DNA of 53,879 bases, from the NCBI GenBank assembly GCA_013115125.1, contig JABANN010000198.1, positions 1-53,879 on the forward strand, in the 5' to 3' direction. Below, piece by piece: positions 8,673 to 21,141 of this stretch (its first letter is position 1; each line of letters opens with the position of its first letter). The notes under the pieces were generated by a model, which was not told where the DNA came from, searched no databases, and saw only the letters and a list, made by a program, of their open reading frames with translations. Both the position numbers and the translations under genes were made by a program. This DNA is from Perkinsus olseni. Its lineage: Eukaryota; Perkinsozoa; Perkinsida.

Positions 8673-11600
8673 TCAATCCTCGTCTTTTGCAGCACTCTGC
8701 TTGGCGAAGGAATTGAAAACATGCTCCAGCGTTGCCTGAGTAAGCTGGAAGTCGTCGTAACCGAGCCCTTGCTTCACGCTGGCGTCAGTCAGTCGAGTGA
8801 ACACTTCGCCAAGCTTCAGCTCTCTCGGGAGGCTGTACTCGCCAAAACCGTCTAGAGAAGCACATCCGGCGCCCAAATTTCCCTGCAGCCACCGCAGCAT
8901 ACGCTCGTGCACCTGCGCACGATGGACGCCTTCTGCAAGGGTCGGACCGCTAAACATTCGGACACCGTCTGGCTGAGGGGACCCGAGCAGCACTACGCAG
9001 TTTATGGCGCTGGAATCGGTGACACCTGACGAGCATGCACCACTATCAGCACGGTCGGGCAGAATTGCTCCTACCGTTGTCTTCAAGGAGCTCTCTAATC
9101 TCATCATCCGTACGCATGAGGTAGTCGCTCCTGTCACCCTTCTTTGCCGAAGATATCCTCCGCAGCGTCAAGGTTCTCTCACGGATGGGTGCCGGTATGA
9201 AATGAACTTGCAGCTTGTAACCAGCACCATACTCAGACTTGATCTGTTGTGAAGTCCCGAGGCATCGGAACTGACCATCGACCTACGACAACAGCAGTGA
9301 TATCGGAGATGCCTCGCCCCAACTTGTTGGTGAGACCTACTTGTATGACCATCTCATTACAAAGGGCGTCTGCTTCTTCCATGCTGTGCGTAGTGAGAAT
9401 CACCGCTGACCTCTTCGCGCGACCGTTTGCTATCTTATTTATCACGTTCCAGATATTCCTGATGGGAACCATGAAGGAAGGAACGTGACGCCGACTATGT
9501 TGGCACGGAGGAGGGTTACGAGGCGCATCATATCTGCATCCTCGGTACTCACCTTCTGGCTTCAGGGTCCACTCCAGTGGTGGGCTCATCGAGAAAGACT
9601 ATAGATGGATGGCCAATGAGGGCCATACCAACACACAGCTTCCTCTTGTTGCCTCCTGATAGTCTTGTCGCATATGAGTGGGCGTAGCGGCTGACCACAA
9701 ATAGGAGTAGACACACCTTCTGCAGGCTGCAACCATACCTCAGCTGTAAGATTTCCATCAGCTCTTTCACGTGGACCTTCATCATCCTCAGAGGCACTCC
9801 TCGGATAACTCCGTACCTGTTGGTGACAAGGAATGCAGAAAATGGATGCGCAAGAAAACTGACATAGTCAAATGCTCTTGCACTGTGAGACCATCGATTA
9901 GAGCATCTTGCTGCGGACAGTAGCCAATATTCTTGCGGGCCTGAATACGATGAAATCTTCGCTCGATCGGCTGGCCAATGGTGGTAATCGTGACCTCGTC
10001 AGTGTTTCCCGAGAGACTCCGGCCAGCCAGATAGATGTCACCAGCGGAAGGTTTCAGGAGACCGCAGAGCATCTTGAAGGTAGTAGTCTTGCCAGCGCCG
10101 TTAACGCCAAGCAGGCCGAAGATACCACCGTCCGCCAGAGCGTAGTTGAGACCACGCACGGCCCAGACCTGGGAAGAACAAGTACTGCGGCAATCAGCAT
10201 TTCTGCATCATTGAATGTTGCTACCTGCTTCTTCTTGTTGTGCTGATGGAAGACTTTCTTCAAGTTGCGTATATAAACCATCTGTGTCTCGGGATCGAGC
10301 GCTGCAACTCTTTTCTTCTCCTCAAGCACCCGATGATCCTCGAAGCCTAGCTTATCAGCCGGGACTACGACGTCCTTCTTAGTGTTCCAGCGGGTATTGC
10401 AGAGCCAGTAGTCCAGACAGATGGCCACGACTAGATAGAAGACTCCCATGATGAATAGCATAATGATATCATCGCCAGCGACGGCGGCACAGTAGTACCC
10501 CTGGCTGCCGGGTGTGGACCCTTCCACACAGTTGCCTGCTATCACTGAGGTCAGCGGCGGGACAACAACCCCGGAACGACCGTCGGGCGTTCGAACCATA
10601 CCAAGTGTGGCGAAAAACATCGTTGTGATGCCGTTGGCCAGAGGGAAGGAGGGGACCAGACGGAAGACCCACATGAGCGGTACCCCGGCAGGATTACGAA
10701 GACCACCGTAGAGAAGGAAGGCCACTACAAAAGAGCCAATCATACCGATGACCAGACCTATGCCAACTCTGATGTACGTCGCGATGGTCGTTGTTTTCGA
10801 TATCAATGACACGCAGTAGTTGAAGCCAGGAGCACAGAAACAGAAGCCCAGCAAGAGCAGCCAAGTGGCCGCCAGAGCCCTGCCGTGCAGGAAGAGGTCC
10901 AAGCCGTATATCTTGATAGAACTGAAGCAGAGTGCGGCGCATGCGAATATCGTTAGGAAGTCGTAGATCCAGCAGGATATCCAATACATAACGATGTTGC
11001 AACCACTGACGTACAACTGTTCCTTCACCAGAGAGGTCTTCTCCATCATAGCGTATGATAGCATGTTACTGGCTGCGATGATAAAGGCAATGACAAACAT
11101 ACCACCCAGAGAGAAGGACATCGACAGGTTGACCATGTCCGCGCTCTTCTGACCGTACGTGACCGGTAGAGGATGGTTCACTACAGTGGCATTGGGATGG
11201 TCCGTAGCCATTGCGTACGGGACCATATGCATGGCCGTCATATCAGCGAAGACTACTCGAGTAGTGATACCATACGCGGTAGTATCGAAAGTTGCGGTAT
11301 TATTGCCGAGCAACGATCTCGAGAAGGTTGTTACTGCCTTGCAGATTGCCTGATTCCTAGGGAATAGGGGATCGACCTTCTTCCTAGGGTTGGCCATGAA
11401 GTACCATGGTTGCATGTGCATGCACTCGACAAATTGGAAGAAGCTCAGCTTCTCTTTGGACAGATCAGTGATGACTTCCGTGTCACCAAAGACGGTCCGC
11501 AGCACCTGCGGTCGGTCATAGTCCCAATAGCCGCTGACGTGTGTTGATGGGCCAAGATCATACGGGCTATCGGTTGGCCCTAGGACCTTGGGGATAGGGT

Positions 11601-14600
11601 CCTTCAGAGCCAGCGAGGCCTTCTGTAGCCCAAGGAGAGCCAGAAGCACCAGGAAGGGTATGATGAAGCCAGTTAGGGTGGCACCCCACTTTCGGTAACC
11701 GTAGATTAGACGGCGAAGGGAAAGGATGAGAAACTGATTGAAGACGTTACGTCTCACTGGAATGTCGGCGTGGATCTTCGTCCGCTGAGCTTTGACGTCT
11801 TCTGGCGTTGGATTCTCCGTCTTGCTGCTCACCTGAGAAAATAGCACAGCAGTAAGCTCGAATGCGAAAAGTGACGGGAGCCACTGAATCATGGCGGAAC
11901 CGAACACACCAAGAGAAGCGGTTATTTCGGGTTAACTCAAAAACCGATTGCTCTAACATCGCTGTATAGACTCACCTTAAGGAAGACTTCCTCAAGATTG
12001 GTGACTGACACGCCATAGGAAGATATGCCGAGAGCCTCTTTGTCGGCATCCAAGCTCTGGAACATAGGGCCAAACTTATTCACGGCCTCGAAGGGTATCC
12101 GCAGGCCAAGCTCTAGACCAATGCTTGACACGACTGTGACTGGATAGTCACCACCGAGGCACTTGTCCACGCAGCTCAGTATGGGCTCGTCAGGGACGCT
12201 CTCCGCCGCTGTTTTGGCGATGGTAACGTTGTACCCACTACCTGTAGACGATCGTAAGAAACTTCTCATCGAACGCCGCAGCAGCAGGTACTGCTCGACG
12301 ATGAGCTTACCATAGTGGCGCTTGAGAAAGCTGGTAGATCCATAGGCAAGCAGCTTGCCATTTCCTATGATACCAACACGGTCGGCCAGGACATCAGCCT
12401 CGTCCATGTAATGTGTGGTGACACACATAATGCGTCCTTCTCGTTTGGCACGGAGGAAGTCCCACATGCTACGACGAGCACTGGGGTCCATACCGCTCGA
12501 TGGCTCATCCAGAATGACTACTTTAGGGTCGCCAACAAAGGCTACCCCTACTGACAGCTTCCTTTGCATACCACCTAATACAGAGAAAACATGTCAAAGT
12601 CTACGTCGGTGATGAGTGACGTTAAATCAGGATCGCCCTGGCTCGCCGAGGGCCATAGAGCACTGTACCACTGTATAACCAATCTGTGTGTTATTGACCA
12701 TCCTAACGCGATAGCCGGTAACGAAAGTCCGACCGCCATATGTCATGATGAGTGCTTCGATATACGCGAAGTCACCCACTGCGAGTAGCTTACCGGAAAG
12801 AGTCTTCGCCTTAGCGTTGTACTTCATGCCAAGGCCAACTTCATCTGCCAGTTTCTTCGACCCATCCGTCTTGAGCCCTCGGATCCTCGCGAAGAGATCT
12901 AGATGCTCCTTGACTGTGAGGTCACCCCAAAGGACGTTATGCTGTAGACACACACCCATGCTACGCCGAATCAACGGCATATCATCTGGCACTCTGTGGT
13001 TGAAGATACGGACATCCTGAAGTGATATTACCATAAAGGATACGCAAGACATGAGTAAATGTGGCAGTAGAGAAGACGAGGAAGTTGATGCTAGTGCGTA
13101 GAGCTCATTGGTTAACCTATCCGTTGTTATACCACAACTCCATTCCATTCCATCACCATGAGTGACTCCTGCTGATGAGTCAAGGTATCGGTATCTTATA
13201 TGACATCATCGAGTATGGTCATGGTCCATGAGCATACTCAATGCCATCACTGCGTTTATATACTCATTCGCTCCGTAGCGGGTCAAATGCATCGAAGAAG
13301 AGACTGTACGAGAGACTTTGCGGGAGACAGGAGCAAGGACTTTCTACAGTGTAGGTTATTCGGGATATCCGTGAGCATCCAAGGCTCGTCTAGTGAAGAT
13401 GCCCTGGCTGGCTCCTCCCACTTACTCCGCTTGTAGGCTTCACGACACCAGAGAGAACGTTGATGGTAGTGGACTTCCCTGCACCATTATGGCCGAGGAG
13501 GACGAAGAGCTCATCTCGGAACATCTCCAGGTCCAGACCATTAACTGCGTTGATACTACCAGACGGAGTCTTGAACCGGACCTAGGGACGGAGATCTGAC
13601 CGTATGCCGAAATTAGCTACGACTCACCTTGAGGTCGTGTACATCAACTGTTTGGCCCTCTCGTAGTAGCTCCAGCTGTTGCTGATCCCAAGTCTTTTCG
13701 ATACCACTCACTTCGTCCGGGTTAACCTCCTCAGCATCACCATCACCGCTAGAATTACGACGAGACTTTCGCGTCACGTCGCGACCTAGTATCTCATCCC
13801 AGTAACTTTTTTGGAAGGGGAAGTACCACTTCCTCGTAGCCCGATACTCATGGGGGATAACTTGGTCGAGGTAGAGATAGACCAGCGTCCAAACAAAGAA
13901 GCCAACAATGAGCATAACTACTCCTATGGTGAGGTCGAACCCGTGGTTCACGACGCTGGCTGAAATATTAGTAATACCGATACCAAACTGGTATCCAATA
14001 TTATTGCAAATCATAGTGAAGGTACATTGAGGGAAGAGGGATATGCCCCAAAGGGGCTGCTCCCGACCGAAGAGGGCCAGAGTAAAGGCGATGATGTAAT
14101 AGATAGCACATGTGAATACTGCACCAGAATTGGGACTAGAAAACAAGGTTGAAACCGCAAACGTGAACGCCATCGAGGAGAGCTGATCTAGGAAGGCTAG
14201 TAGGAAGAGCCAGAGGGAGCCGGTGATAGGCAGCATCCATAGAGAGAAGAGGAAGACTATGAGGGCTATGACGAAGTAGAATGCAAAGTACCATAGATAC
14301 CAAGACACGATGTAAGGGTAGTCCTTCAGGCCCATTACACGCATACCTGATCAGAGACAACGAGCTTCCATTCACCACCGGAGGAACTCGCGTGAGAGGG
14401 GCGAGATAGACGGAAAAGTGAGAGGAACTCTATCCGGAGTGTTGGACCGAACTCTAGGCTCAATGGGCTATGGGAAGTTCCTGGTATTCGAGGAGCCTTG
14501 AATTCACCACTGGACTAGCGAGAACAAGTACCACCGCACTTGTGTTCTACATAGAATGAAGCAAGCTTTACGGCAACTTCCTGAAAATTGCAGATCTCAA

Positions 14601-16219
14601 CACAAGATGGGATGAATCTCTCTTTGTCATGCAATTTTCCGGTCCAATTTTCACTTATTTCGGATAACGTTCCTCTACACCCGATAATGTCACTAGTACC
14701 ACCACTAATACTACCTTCCCTGAGCCTTCCAGATCTCTCTGCAATCAGTTTCCGCGCCACCGCAAAGGAAGGGAACATGTAGAAGAGTACACCAAACATA
14801 CTGGCCAAGCCCCGGAAGGCCTCACCAGCCGCCACAGTCTTGTACGCTCGATACGGCATCGGAAACTGCCCCAGATATATCGTACCATTGCCACCACTTT
14901 TGAAGTCATCAAGAACTGCCTGTATAATGGCAAAGCCCATATCAGCGTAGTACTCAGGGCCGTTGTCATTAGGATCTCCCCGTTGGATCTGCTCATTCTC
15001 TCCCCACCAAAGAGTGTTGTATCGGGAGTATTTACTCTTCACCGTACCATTGCCTCTGATGATGGGCTCATCAAGATCCTCCAAATCTATGTATGCACAG
15101 AGGCGATCCTGATAGTCCGTCTGGCTGACTCTAGTCTTACTGTAGCTACCGTAGTCAACTAACCGTACCACTCCATCCGGATCTCGTAAAGTAGTCGTTA
15201 CTATCGGCCGAGACTCCATCTCGTTCAACACCTTGCACTCCGGAAAGGTCCATGTAGTATTCTTATCATCATATCCGAGTATACCAGCATAGCTATCTGC
15301 CTTCACCCGCGCTGGGTACTTATCCCATTCCGAAAATTGCTCTCGTATATACTCCGCGAACTCCATTGCATTCTTGTTGCCACTTGGGCCGATCGCCAGC
15401 GTTTTACAGAAACAGAAATCATACAGAGCCAGAGAGTTGATACGGGTGAATCGGTCGTGGTACTTGGGATCTGGCGCGGAGGCATTGTACAGAGGATCGT
15501 AGGCTATCTTCTGATACAGATTGACCCCTTCTCGCGCTGGCACTGCGGGTAGAGTCTCTCTAGTGGTACTATTATAGTCGACGGTGAACTCGAAGGGATA
15601 CGGCTGGCCCGGCTGAGAAGAGAGACAACTGTGCACTGGCGGCAACCGACTGAGAATGCATCGAAGGACTGTTCCAAGTCTCATCACACCCACCATCTCC
15701 GACAAGCCTTATCGGATTACTATACGGAAGCAAGATACCTCAGCGAGGCAGTGAGTCCCTAAGTATTACTGTAGTGATTGGTTCTAGTGTACCAGAGTTG
15801 ATGATGGGGACCAAGAGGAGGGCGGCGAAGGATACGATGACTGGTATGATGAATTCGCAGATGACTGATACTTTCGATCGTCGTGCCAGTAGGAAGTTCT
15901 TCCACCATAAAGCCGCTATCTGAGCATCCACAACAGCAACTTGAGCTTCTCAGCAGCGGGGCTGCCACGCCACCGGATCGAGTACTGTAGGGCTCTGACT
16001 CTCGACCACCCGCACTACCTGAGAGCGGCGCAAGGCCCGAGATCTCATTTTCTCCTTCTTGCCATCTTCACACGTCGATGCTCCATCGCTACTCGGCCGT
16101 GAAGACACCGGAGACGATGAAGTGTCTAAGAGGAGTTGTGGGCGTCGGTGGTCATCAGCCATACTGCTGCCATCATCCTTTGGGCACTTGACTGATGATG
16201 GGCTCGACGTAGTCATCAT
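8673..16219 (-). CDS. ABCA-family full transporter, 14 exons
   Basis: This is an ABC subfamily A exporter-type lipid transporter with the layout TMD1-NBD1-TMD2-NBD2. My exons are 16219-16019, 15919-15770, 15612-14715, 14346-13628, 13581-13426, 13016-12794, 12574-11976, 11832-10225, 10168-9864, 9816-9739, 9690-9553, 9458-9341, 9282-9075 and 9025-8673. All junction phases agree and the sum (5754 nt) gives 1917 residues. A cytosolic serine-rich leader precedes the first membrane helix ([12 protein letters not shown]). A large extracytosolic loop lies in exon 3. NBD1 has Walker [11 protein letters not shown]-loop QHNVLWGDL, signature LSGGMQRK, Walker [14 protein letters not shown] and the switch [12 protein letters not shown]2 has [40 protein letters not shown] and TTHSMEEAD. 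Every catalytic motif is intact, so the protein should be active. The start at 16219 is chosen because no earlier in-frame ATG has better context; 16216 and about 16166 are alternatives. A broken NBD2 piece lies at 733-975. Confidence 0.95.
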
Positions 16220-16564
16220 AACGAAAATTGGGTTAGTCGAACTGCAAACATCAAGGGGATACACGCATGGAGAAGTAGAAGGCCACCGTGACCAGTCGAA
16301 GCTGCTCTGGCAAAACGGCTGCAACTAGTTCACCAACAGCGTCTCCAGAAAGTTCAATTAAGCCGACAAGCGAGCATTACCTACTTGAACGCAACAGCAT
16401 GCTACTGTGGACACCCCTCTCACAACGCAAGCATGAGTAACATTAACTATCCATGTGCCCCTGCTGGGCAACACCCTTAATGTGATGATATCGTCCATGT
16501 TGAGAATCTTTCCAAGCTCTCATGATCTGAGAACATCGGCAGATTCACGTCGCTCAGTATGTGC
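16220..16564. other. Intergenic between ABCA and the CIMIP2-like gene
   Basis: This stretch of 345 bases lies between the ABCA start and the stop of the next minus-strand gene. I see no exon or repeat. It should hold the ABCA promoter. Confidence 0.5.
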
Positions 16565-17444
16565 TCAGCCAATTGGCCAAGCCAAGGGAATCTCATTGGT
16601 GATGTTGCACCGCGACCTCATAACAACTACCTTGCCACCTTCTTTCTGCCATTCATCCATCCGCCTCTGCTGTGCCTCGTCCCTGTCCATAGCCTGTTGA
16701 AGTTTGATAGCTTGGGCTACTCTATTGGCATTAGCAAATACTTGGCCGAATACGTTGTCACTGTACTTGCCTGGGATGTACCCGCCGTAGCTGTAATGAG
16801 CATCACTACAGCTACGGCGGCCAGAAACAATAGACCCTTACCCGGGTATATCGGCTCCTGACCGATCTCCTAATCCCCCTGGATTCTGCCCTCTGCCTGA
16901 AAGAGGACGATAAGAGGTGCATCATAGAAAGGGAGACCAAGTGCCATAATCATTACATGTACGTGCGGCAAGCTGAGGATCTCTGTAAAGTGCTAGCTCG
17001 TTGGCCCTCCGGAAGCTGGCGCCAATAACATTTTCTGGCCACTTCCTAGGTACGTATCCTGTATACCCAGGGATGCCAGTAAGAGCGTAGCAACCTGAAC
17101 AACAAGCCACTTCCAGAGCACAGAGGGATGGCCTGTTCACCTATTTGAGGCAGGAAGCCTGTACTGCGTGATCTACTGAGTGGGTAGTAGCCAGGACCAT
17201 CGGCAGTCTCCTCGTACCACTCCCAGCCATCATCGTCCGAGGACGGGCTCTTCGGCGACGAGCTTGACTGAAATGTACGACAGGGACTACTACTAGCATG
17301 TCGTGGTGGTATTACTCGTGTCTTCCTCGTGGAACGACTAGATGAGCGTGACTTTATGGACCTAGCTGCTACTGATGATGCGTTGCTGAGTCTGGAAGTG
17401 CTGATAGACTTAGAAACCCTTCTGGTGGAGTTGGAAGAGGACAT
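16565..17444 (-). CDS. CIMIP2/FAM166-like ciliary microtubule inner protein
   Basis: Four exons (17444-17141, 17094-16963, 16896-16842, 16790-16565) join in phase to give 238 residues. Residues 1-100 are serine- and arginine-rich and disordered. Two copies of the family's signature follow: IPGYTGYVPRKWPENVIG, then IPGYGGYIPGKYSDNVFG. Each leads into a helix with FRRANELA or FANANRVA. The IPGYxGY and ENV.G.sF pattern is known from FAM166/CIMIP2 (UPF0605) proteins, which line the inside of axonemal doublet microtubules. The C-terminus is a charged helix ending near ITNEIPLAWPIG. A start further upstream would need a GTG, so the ATG at 17444 is preferred. The gene is transcribed divergently from NFS1. 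The acceptor of the last intron lies inside a perfect hairpin. Assignment rests on the repeated motif and is good at family level; the exact orthologue is not cla imed. Confidence 0.75.
16782..16820. repeat. Perfect 14-bp inverted repeat over a splice acceptor
   Basis: The arms CCGCCGTAGCTGTA (16782-16795) and TACAGCTACGGCGG (16807-16820) are exact reverse complements around an 11-nt loop. On the minus strand the acceptor AG of the last CIMIP2-like intron falls in the exon-side arm. The other arm lies wholly in the intron. Confidence 0.95.
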
Positions 17445-17899
17445 ACTAACAATGGGACTCTTGATAGCCACTGCTATTCTTCTCTATTCGAGTATCCCCG
17501 TGTTGATGACGCGAGTATAGCTAGTATCTCTTACTATCGAATACCTTCCTGTGGTATGCGAGGGAGGGTTGATGATGACAGGGGTGTAGGTCCATCGTCC
17601 TTCATTGTGTCAGACCATGGGACAGTTGCAGCGCGGCGAAGCTCGTCGCTGAGCAGTCACCTCTTGCAGTTTTGTTTCGCTCCAACAGCACTCAGGCCAC
17701 CTCTGTGCTTACTACGTTACCGTCAATCTACACTGTCTGCATGTCCCGCTAATGCTCGTGAAGAAGCTAACTTTCACGTCTTTAGCTTCGGCACATCACT
17801 GTGGATCATACTGGACTTTTTCATGCATTTAGGTTAATTTTTTTCGTGCAATTTTGTCGCGCCGTCCAGCGGCACTCAGCGTATACAGCTACACCAAAA
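17445..17899. other. Shared divergent promoter region
   Basis: This 455-base stretch separates the starts of the CIMIP2-like gene (minus) and NFS1 (plus), so it must hold both promoters unless the 5' ends come from trans-splicing. I saw no TATA-like box that I would defend. Confidence 0.5.
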
Positions 17900-19714
17900 A
17901 TGCTGTCTTGCACTCGGAACGCTCTAACCGTGGCCAGCAGGGCCCAAGTGGCAGTACTTAGTCGCTGCGCTAGGGCCTTCGCCACTAAGGCGGACCAAGT
18001 GGAAGATATAGAATATAGCAGACCGGTAAGATGGGGGTTCATCATGGTTCAGCTCGGAATAGGTAGAGCTTAGGGTTGTAAACATGCGCTGAATGGGAGG
18101 ATCTCTGATGGAAAGTTTCAGTCGTTCGGTTGAGTGGTTGTGGTGAGAGAATTTTCGGGGTCAGTCGTGAAAGTTGCGAAGAGTATCCGGGGGTTGAGCG
18201 CGAATGATACAAAATAGGTCAGGGTTGAGTGTATGATGAGATCTTAATGTTGCTCTTGAATGTGTTCAGGCCTATTTCGATAATGGTGCTACGACTGTTA
18301 TGGATCCCCGAGTACTTGATGCCATGCTGCCTTACTTCTCAAACATGTGAGTCCCCTCCTCTTGGTCTCCTCTTGTTCATCGTTCCCATCATCACCAGGT
18401 ACGGCAACCCCCACAGCCGAAGTCATGCCTACGGTTGGGAGGCCGATGATGCTTGTGAGCATGCTAGAGACCAAGTGGCCAACTTGATAGGGGCTAATTC
18501 CAAGGAGATCATATTCACCAGCGGTGCTACCGAGTCTAACAATCTCGCCTTGAAGGGTGTCACCAACTACGCCAAGTAATGAGAGTCCGCTTACTAGCGT
18601 CTTCGACGTTCGCCTAGCGTTCACTCTTCAGGACTAAGACTGGCAAGAAGCACGTCATTACCACTCAGATTGAGCATAAGTGTGTGTTGGCCAGTGCCCG
18701 TGCCTTGGCTGAGCAGAATGACGATGTTGACGTTACGTACCTGCCTGTGAATCATGAGGGTCTGATCGACCTCCAACAGCTCGAGGATACCATCAGGCCT
18801 GGCGAGACTGTCCTAGTCAGCGTGATGGCTGTGAACAACGAGATTGGTGTCGAGCAGCCGTTGAAGAAGATCGGTGAGATCTGCAGGAAGCACGGTGTCT
18901 ACTTCCATACGGACTGCGCCCAGGCTGTTGGCAAGATCCCATTGGACGTCAATGACATGAACATTGATCTGATGAGTATCTCTGGCCATAAGGTGTATGG
19001 TCCTAAGGGAGTTGGTGCTCTCTATGTGAGACGCAGACATCCACGTGTCCGTATGCGCCCTATCATTGATGGTGGTGGACAGGAGCGTGGTCTGCGTTCT
19101 GGCACTCTGGCTACTCCTAATGTTGTGGGCTTTGGTGCTGCCTGTCAGATCTGCCAGAAGGAGATGGACAGAGATAAGGAGCATGTGTCGAGGTTGGCTC
19201 GGAAGCTCTTGGATGGTATTAGAGGCCATCTGCCTAAGGTCATCCTCAATGGAAGTGAGACTGAAAGGTATTGCGCAGAGGGCTACTCGGCCATCGCTGG
19301 GTTCATGTTTCTTTTGCTAGGTATTTCGGTAACGTCAACCTCTCCTTCTCTGCCGTTGAAGGAGAGTCCCTTTTGATGGCCCTTAACAAGGACCTTTGCG
19401 TATCTAGTGGTTCAGCATGCACTAGTGCCAGTCTTGAGCCTAGCTACGTCCTTCGTGCTATCGGCGTCGGCGATGACTTAGCCCATACTAGTCTTAGGTG
19501 AGCGCTCTATACTCCCCTTCATGGTGGCTCTGTTCATCCTCTCCTCTATGTTAGATTCGGTATTGGCCGTTTCACTACTGATGAGGAGGTTGACAATGCT
19601 ATTGCGAAGGTGATCGAGCAGGTGACCAACCTGCGTGAGTTGTCCCCTCTCTGGGAGATGATGGTGGAAGCTGAGGAGAGCGGAGAGCCTCTGCCCAAAG
19701 TTGCCTGGAGCTAA
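17900..19714 (+). CDS. NFS1: Mitochondrial cysteine desulfurase NFS1/IscS
   Basis: This pyridoxal-phosphate enzyme takes sulfur from cysteine to build iron-sulfur clusters with ISD11 and ISCU. Six exons (17900-18025, 18270-18346, 18399-18575, 18632-19267, 19321-19497, 19555-19714) total 1353 nt and 450 residues, with matching phases. Residues 1-30 are rich in Arg, Ala and Ser, without acidic residues until AFATKADQ, as in mitochondrial presequences. The fold then begins [13 protein letters not shown]. The PLP-binding lysine is in [12 protein letters not shown], the phosphate-cup region has [10 protein letters not shown], and the sulfur-carrying cysteine is in [14 protein letters not shown]. 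The end (PLPKVAWS) is near the usual IscS length without the last ISCU-docking extension being obviously lost. Introns are 52-57 nt except the first (244 nt). All key residues are present. Confidence 0.97.
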
Positions 19715-20161
19715 ATGCGAAGGCTTAACCTTGTCTCTGGCTCTGTGTGTATGTAAGGAATCTTGCAGTCTCGCAATTCCTCAACGAAGATTCAGTTTGG
19801 GCAAGAGAGGAGTACTCTAGTAGATTAGTAGCTGACGAGCTTGTTTGTTCTTCTTCATCTTGTTCCATCATCGTCAGCGGTATCATCAGACTTATTACAC
19901 TTGCAATGACAACAACACCCCCTCCCCTCATTCGGGACATCGATAGTGTCCCTATGTTGATGGCATTAAACATACTGTCACTGAGATTTTTTCTTCGTTG
20001 TGGAATGGGACGCCTTTCTGGACATTGTGTTGGGTGCGCGCATCTTTGGTCGAAGCTGGGAAGATATGAGTGAGGTCGCGGAGATGGAGTCTTTCAGTTG
20101 TTAGTTGAGTTTTTTCTCCTGCTCATAGAGCTTCACTTCACCAGTAACTGCTACTAACAAG
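19715..20161. other. Intergenic downstream of NFS1
   Basis: This is the 3' region of NFS1 and the 5' region of the next plus-strand gene. I see no gene in it. The sequence just before the next ATG (ACTGCTACTAACAAG) contains a TACTAAC branch-like element a few bases before an AG. Confidence 0.5.
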
Positions 20162-20702
20162 ATGCGTTCTTTCAATGCCTTCTTCGTTTTCTGCATCGTT
20201 GCAGTTCTCTCCGTCTTCGGCCAGGAGCAATCTGTGGCTTCCGTAAGATCCTCACCTTGTGTACAATCATCTCACCGTCCCATCTCAGGAAGTAGCCGTC
20301 CCCGTGGCCGCCGCCCCTGCTGAGCAGTTTGGCCAGGCCAAGCCTCTTCTTAGTGAGCAGCAGCAGCAGCAGAAGGAGGAGGAGGAGCAACATGAGGAGG
20401 TAGGCTGTGCCCCCCCGTCGGAGCCTCCCTGTGTCATTCTCTGCTCTTATTAGATTATCGAGGAGGTGCAGGTCGCCCTCGCCAAGTCTGGTTGGATGAA
20501 GCGTGTTGTGACCCCTACCTTCCTTGCCGGCACTTTTGTTACGTAAGTTTCTCACCAGTCGTTCTCTATGCCATGCATCCATCATCGCGGCCTTCTCAGT
20601 ATCATAATGTTCGTGGTGGTGTGGATTGGTACCTGCTGTCTGTATGACATCAGAACTCCTGACAAGTTCGCCACCAAGGCCATGAACATTCATAAGGAGT
20701 AA
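20162..20702 (+). CDS. Small type I membrane protein, Ac45/Voa1-like tail
   Basis: Four exons (20162-20242, 20289-20399, 20454-20542, 20600-20702) join in phase to give 127 residues. The order is a signal peptide (core FFVFCIVAVLSVFG), a short lumenal segment rich in Gln and Glu (poly-Q then poly-E, residues about 48-62), one membrane helix (IIMFVVVWIGTCCLY), and a short cytosolic tail (DIRTPDKFATKAMNIHKE). The helix followed by a T-x-D-[KR]-F motif resembles the C-terminus of the V-ATPase accessory protein Ac45/ATP6AP1 and its yeast relatives Voa1 and Big1. The large lumenal domain of those proteins is missing. If the likeness holds, this would be a minimal V-ATPase assembly or sorting factor in the ER-Golgi. 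That role is an inference from a short motif; the gene model itself is firm. Confidence 0.6.
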
Positions 20703-21141
20703 ACCCTTCACGCTAGACTCTTACATGCACTCATTATCCTGCCTTAGGTACTAAGTAACTCTATCATCAGAGTCGTAGTGATGAAAGTGTGTGGTCATAA
20801 GGCCCGCTTCCGATTCCTCTCCCACTACCCAGATGCTAAGACTGCAGGGTGAAGAGGTCCGCCATTAGATGGTGCTTCCTCTTGCTGTACTGCCGTCCGA
20901 TTTTCTTCCTTATCGGTTGCTTCTCGTCGTCATAGTTCACTCGTGTCTAGATGGGCTAGTCGTATCGCGGTGTATGCTAGAGTCCAGTGTGTGGTACTGA
21001 GTGATCGAGAAGAGCAACAACAACAGTTACTATTGACTTCACTAGTGTATTTGTCTTGTGTTGAGTGGTTATACACAGCGGAAAGGAGAGACCCGGATGA
21101 GTAGTTTTTGATATCATCATCACCCACTACCACCACCCTGA
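20703..21141. other. Intergenic
   Basis: Between two plus-strand genes. A short (CAA)-type run sits near 21008-21024. No coding exon is supported. Confidence 0.5.

Noticed and set aside
14350-14714. Open frame running into intron 3 of the ABCA gene
   Set aside because: The frame stays open by chance. Splicing from GTAGTA at 14714 to the acceptor before 14346 restores the conserved LREGMRVMGL junction, so the extra residues are intronic.
20259-20453. Plus-strand frame reading poly-Q and poly-E through both introns
   Set aside because: It starts inside an intron and runs into the next. The four-exon model closes in phase and explains the same residues.
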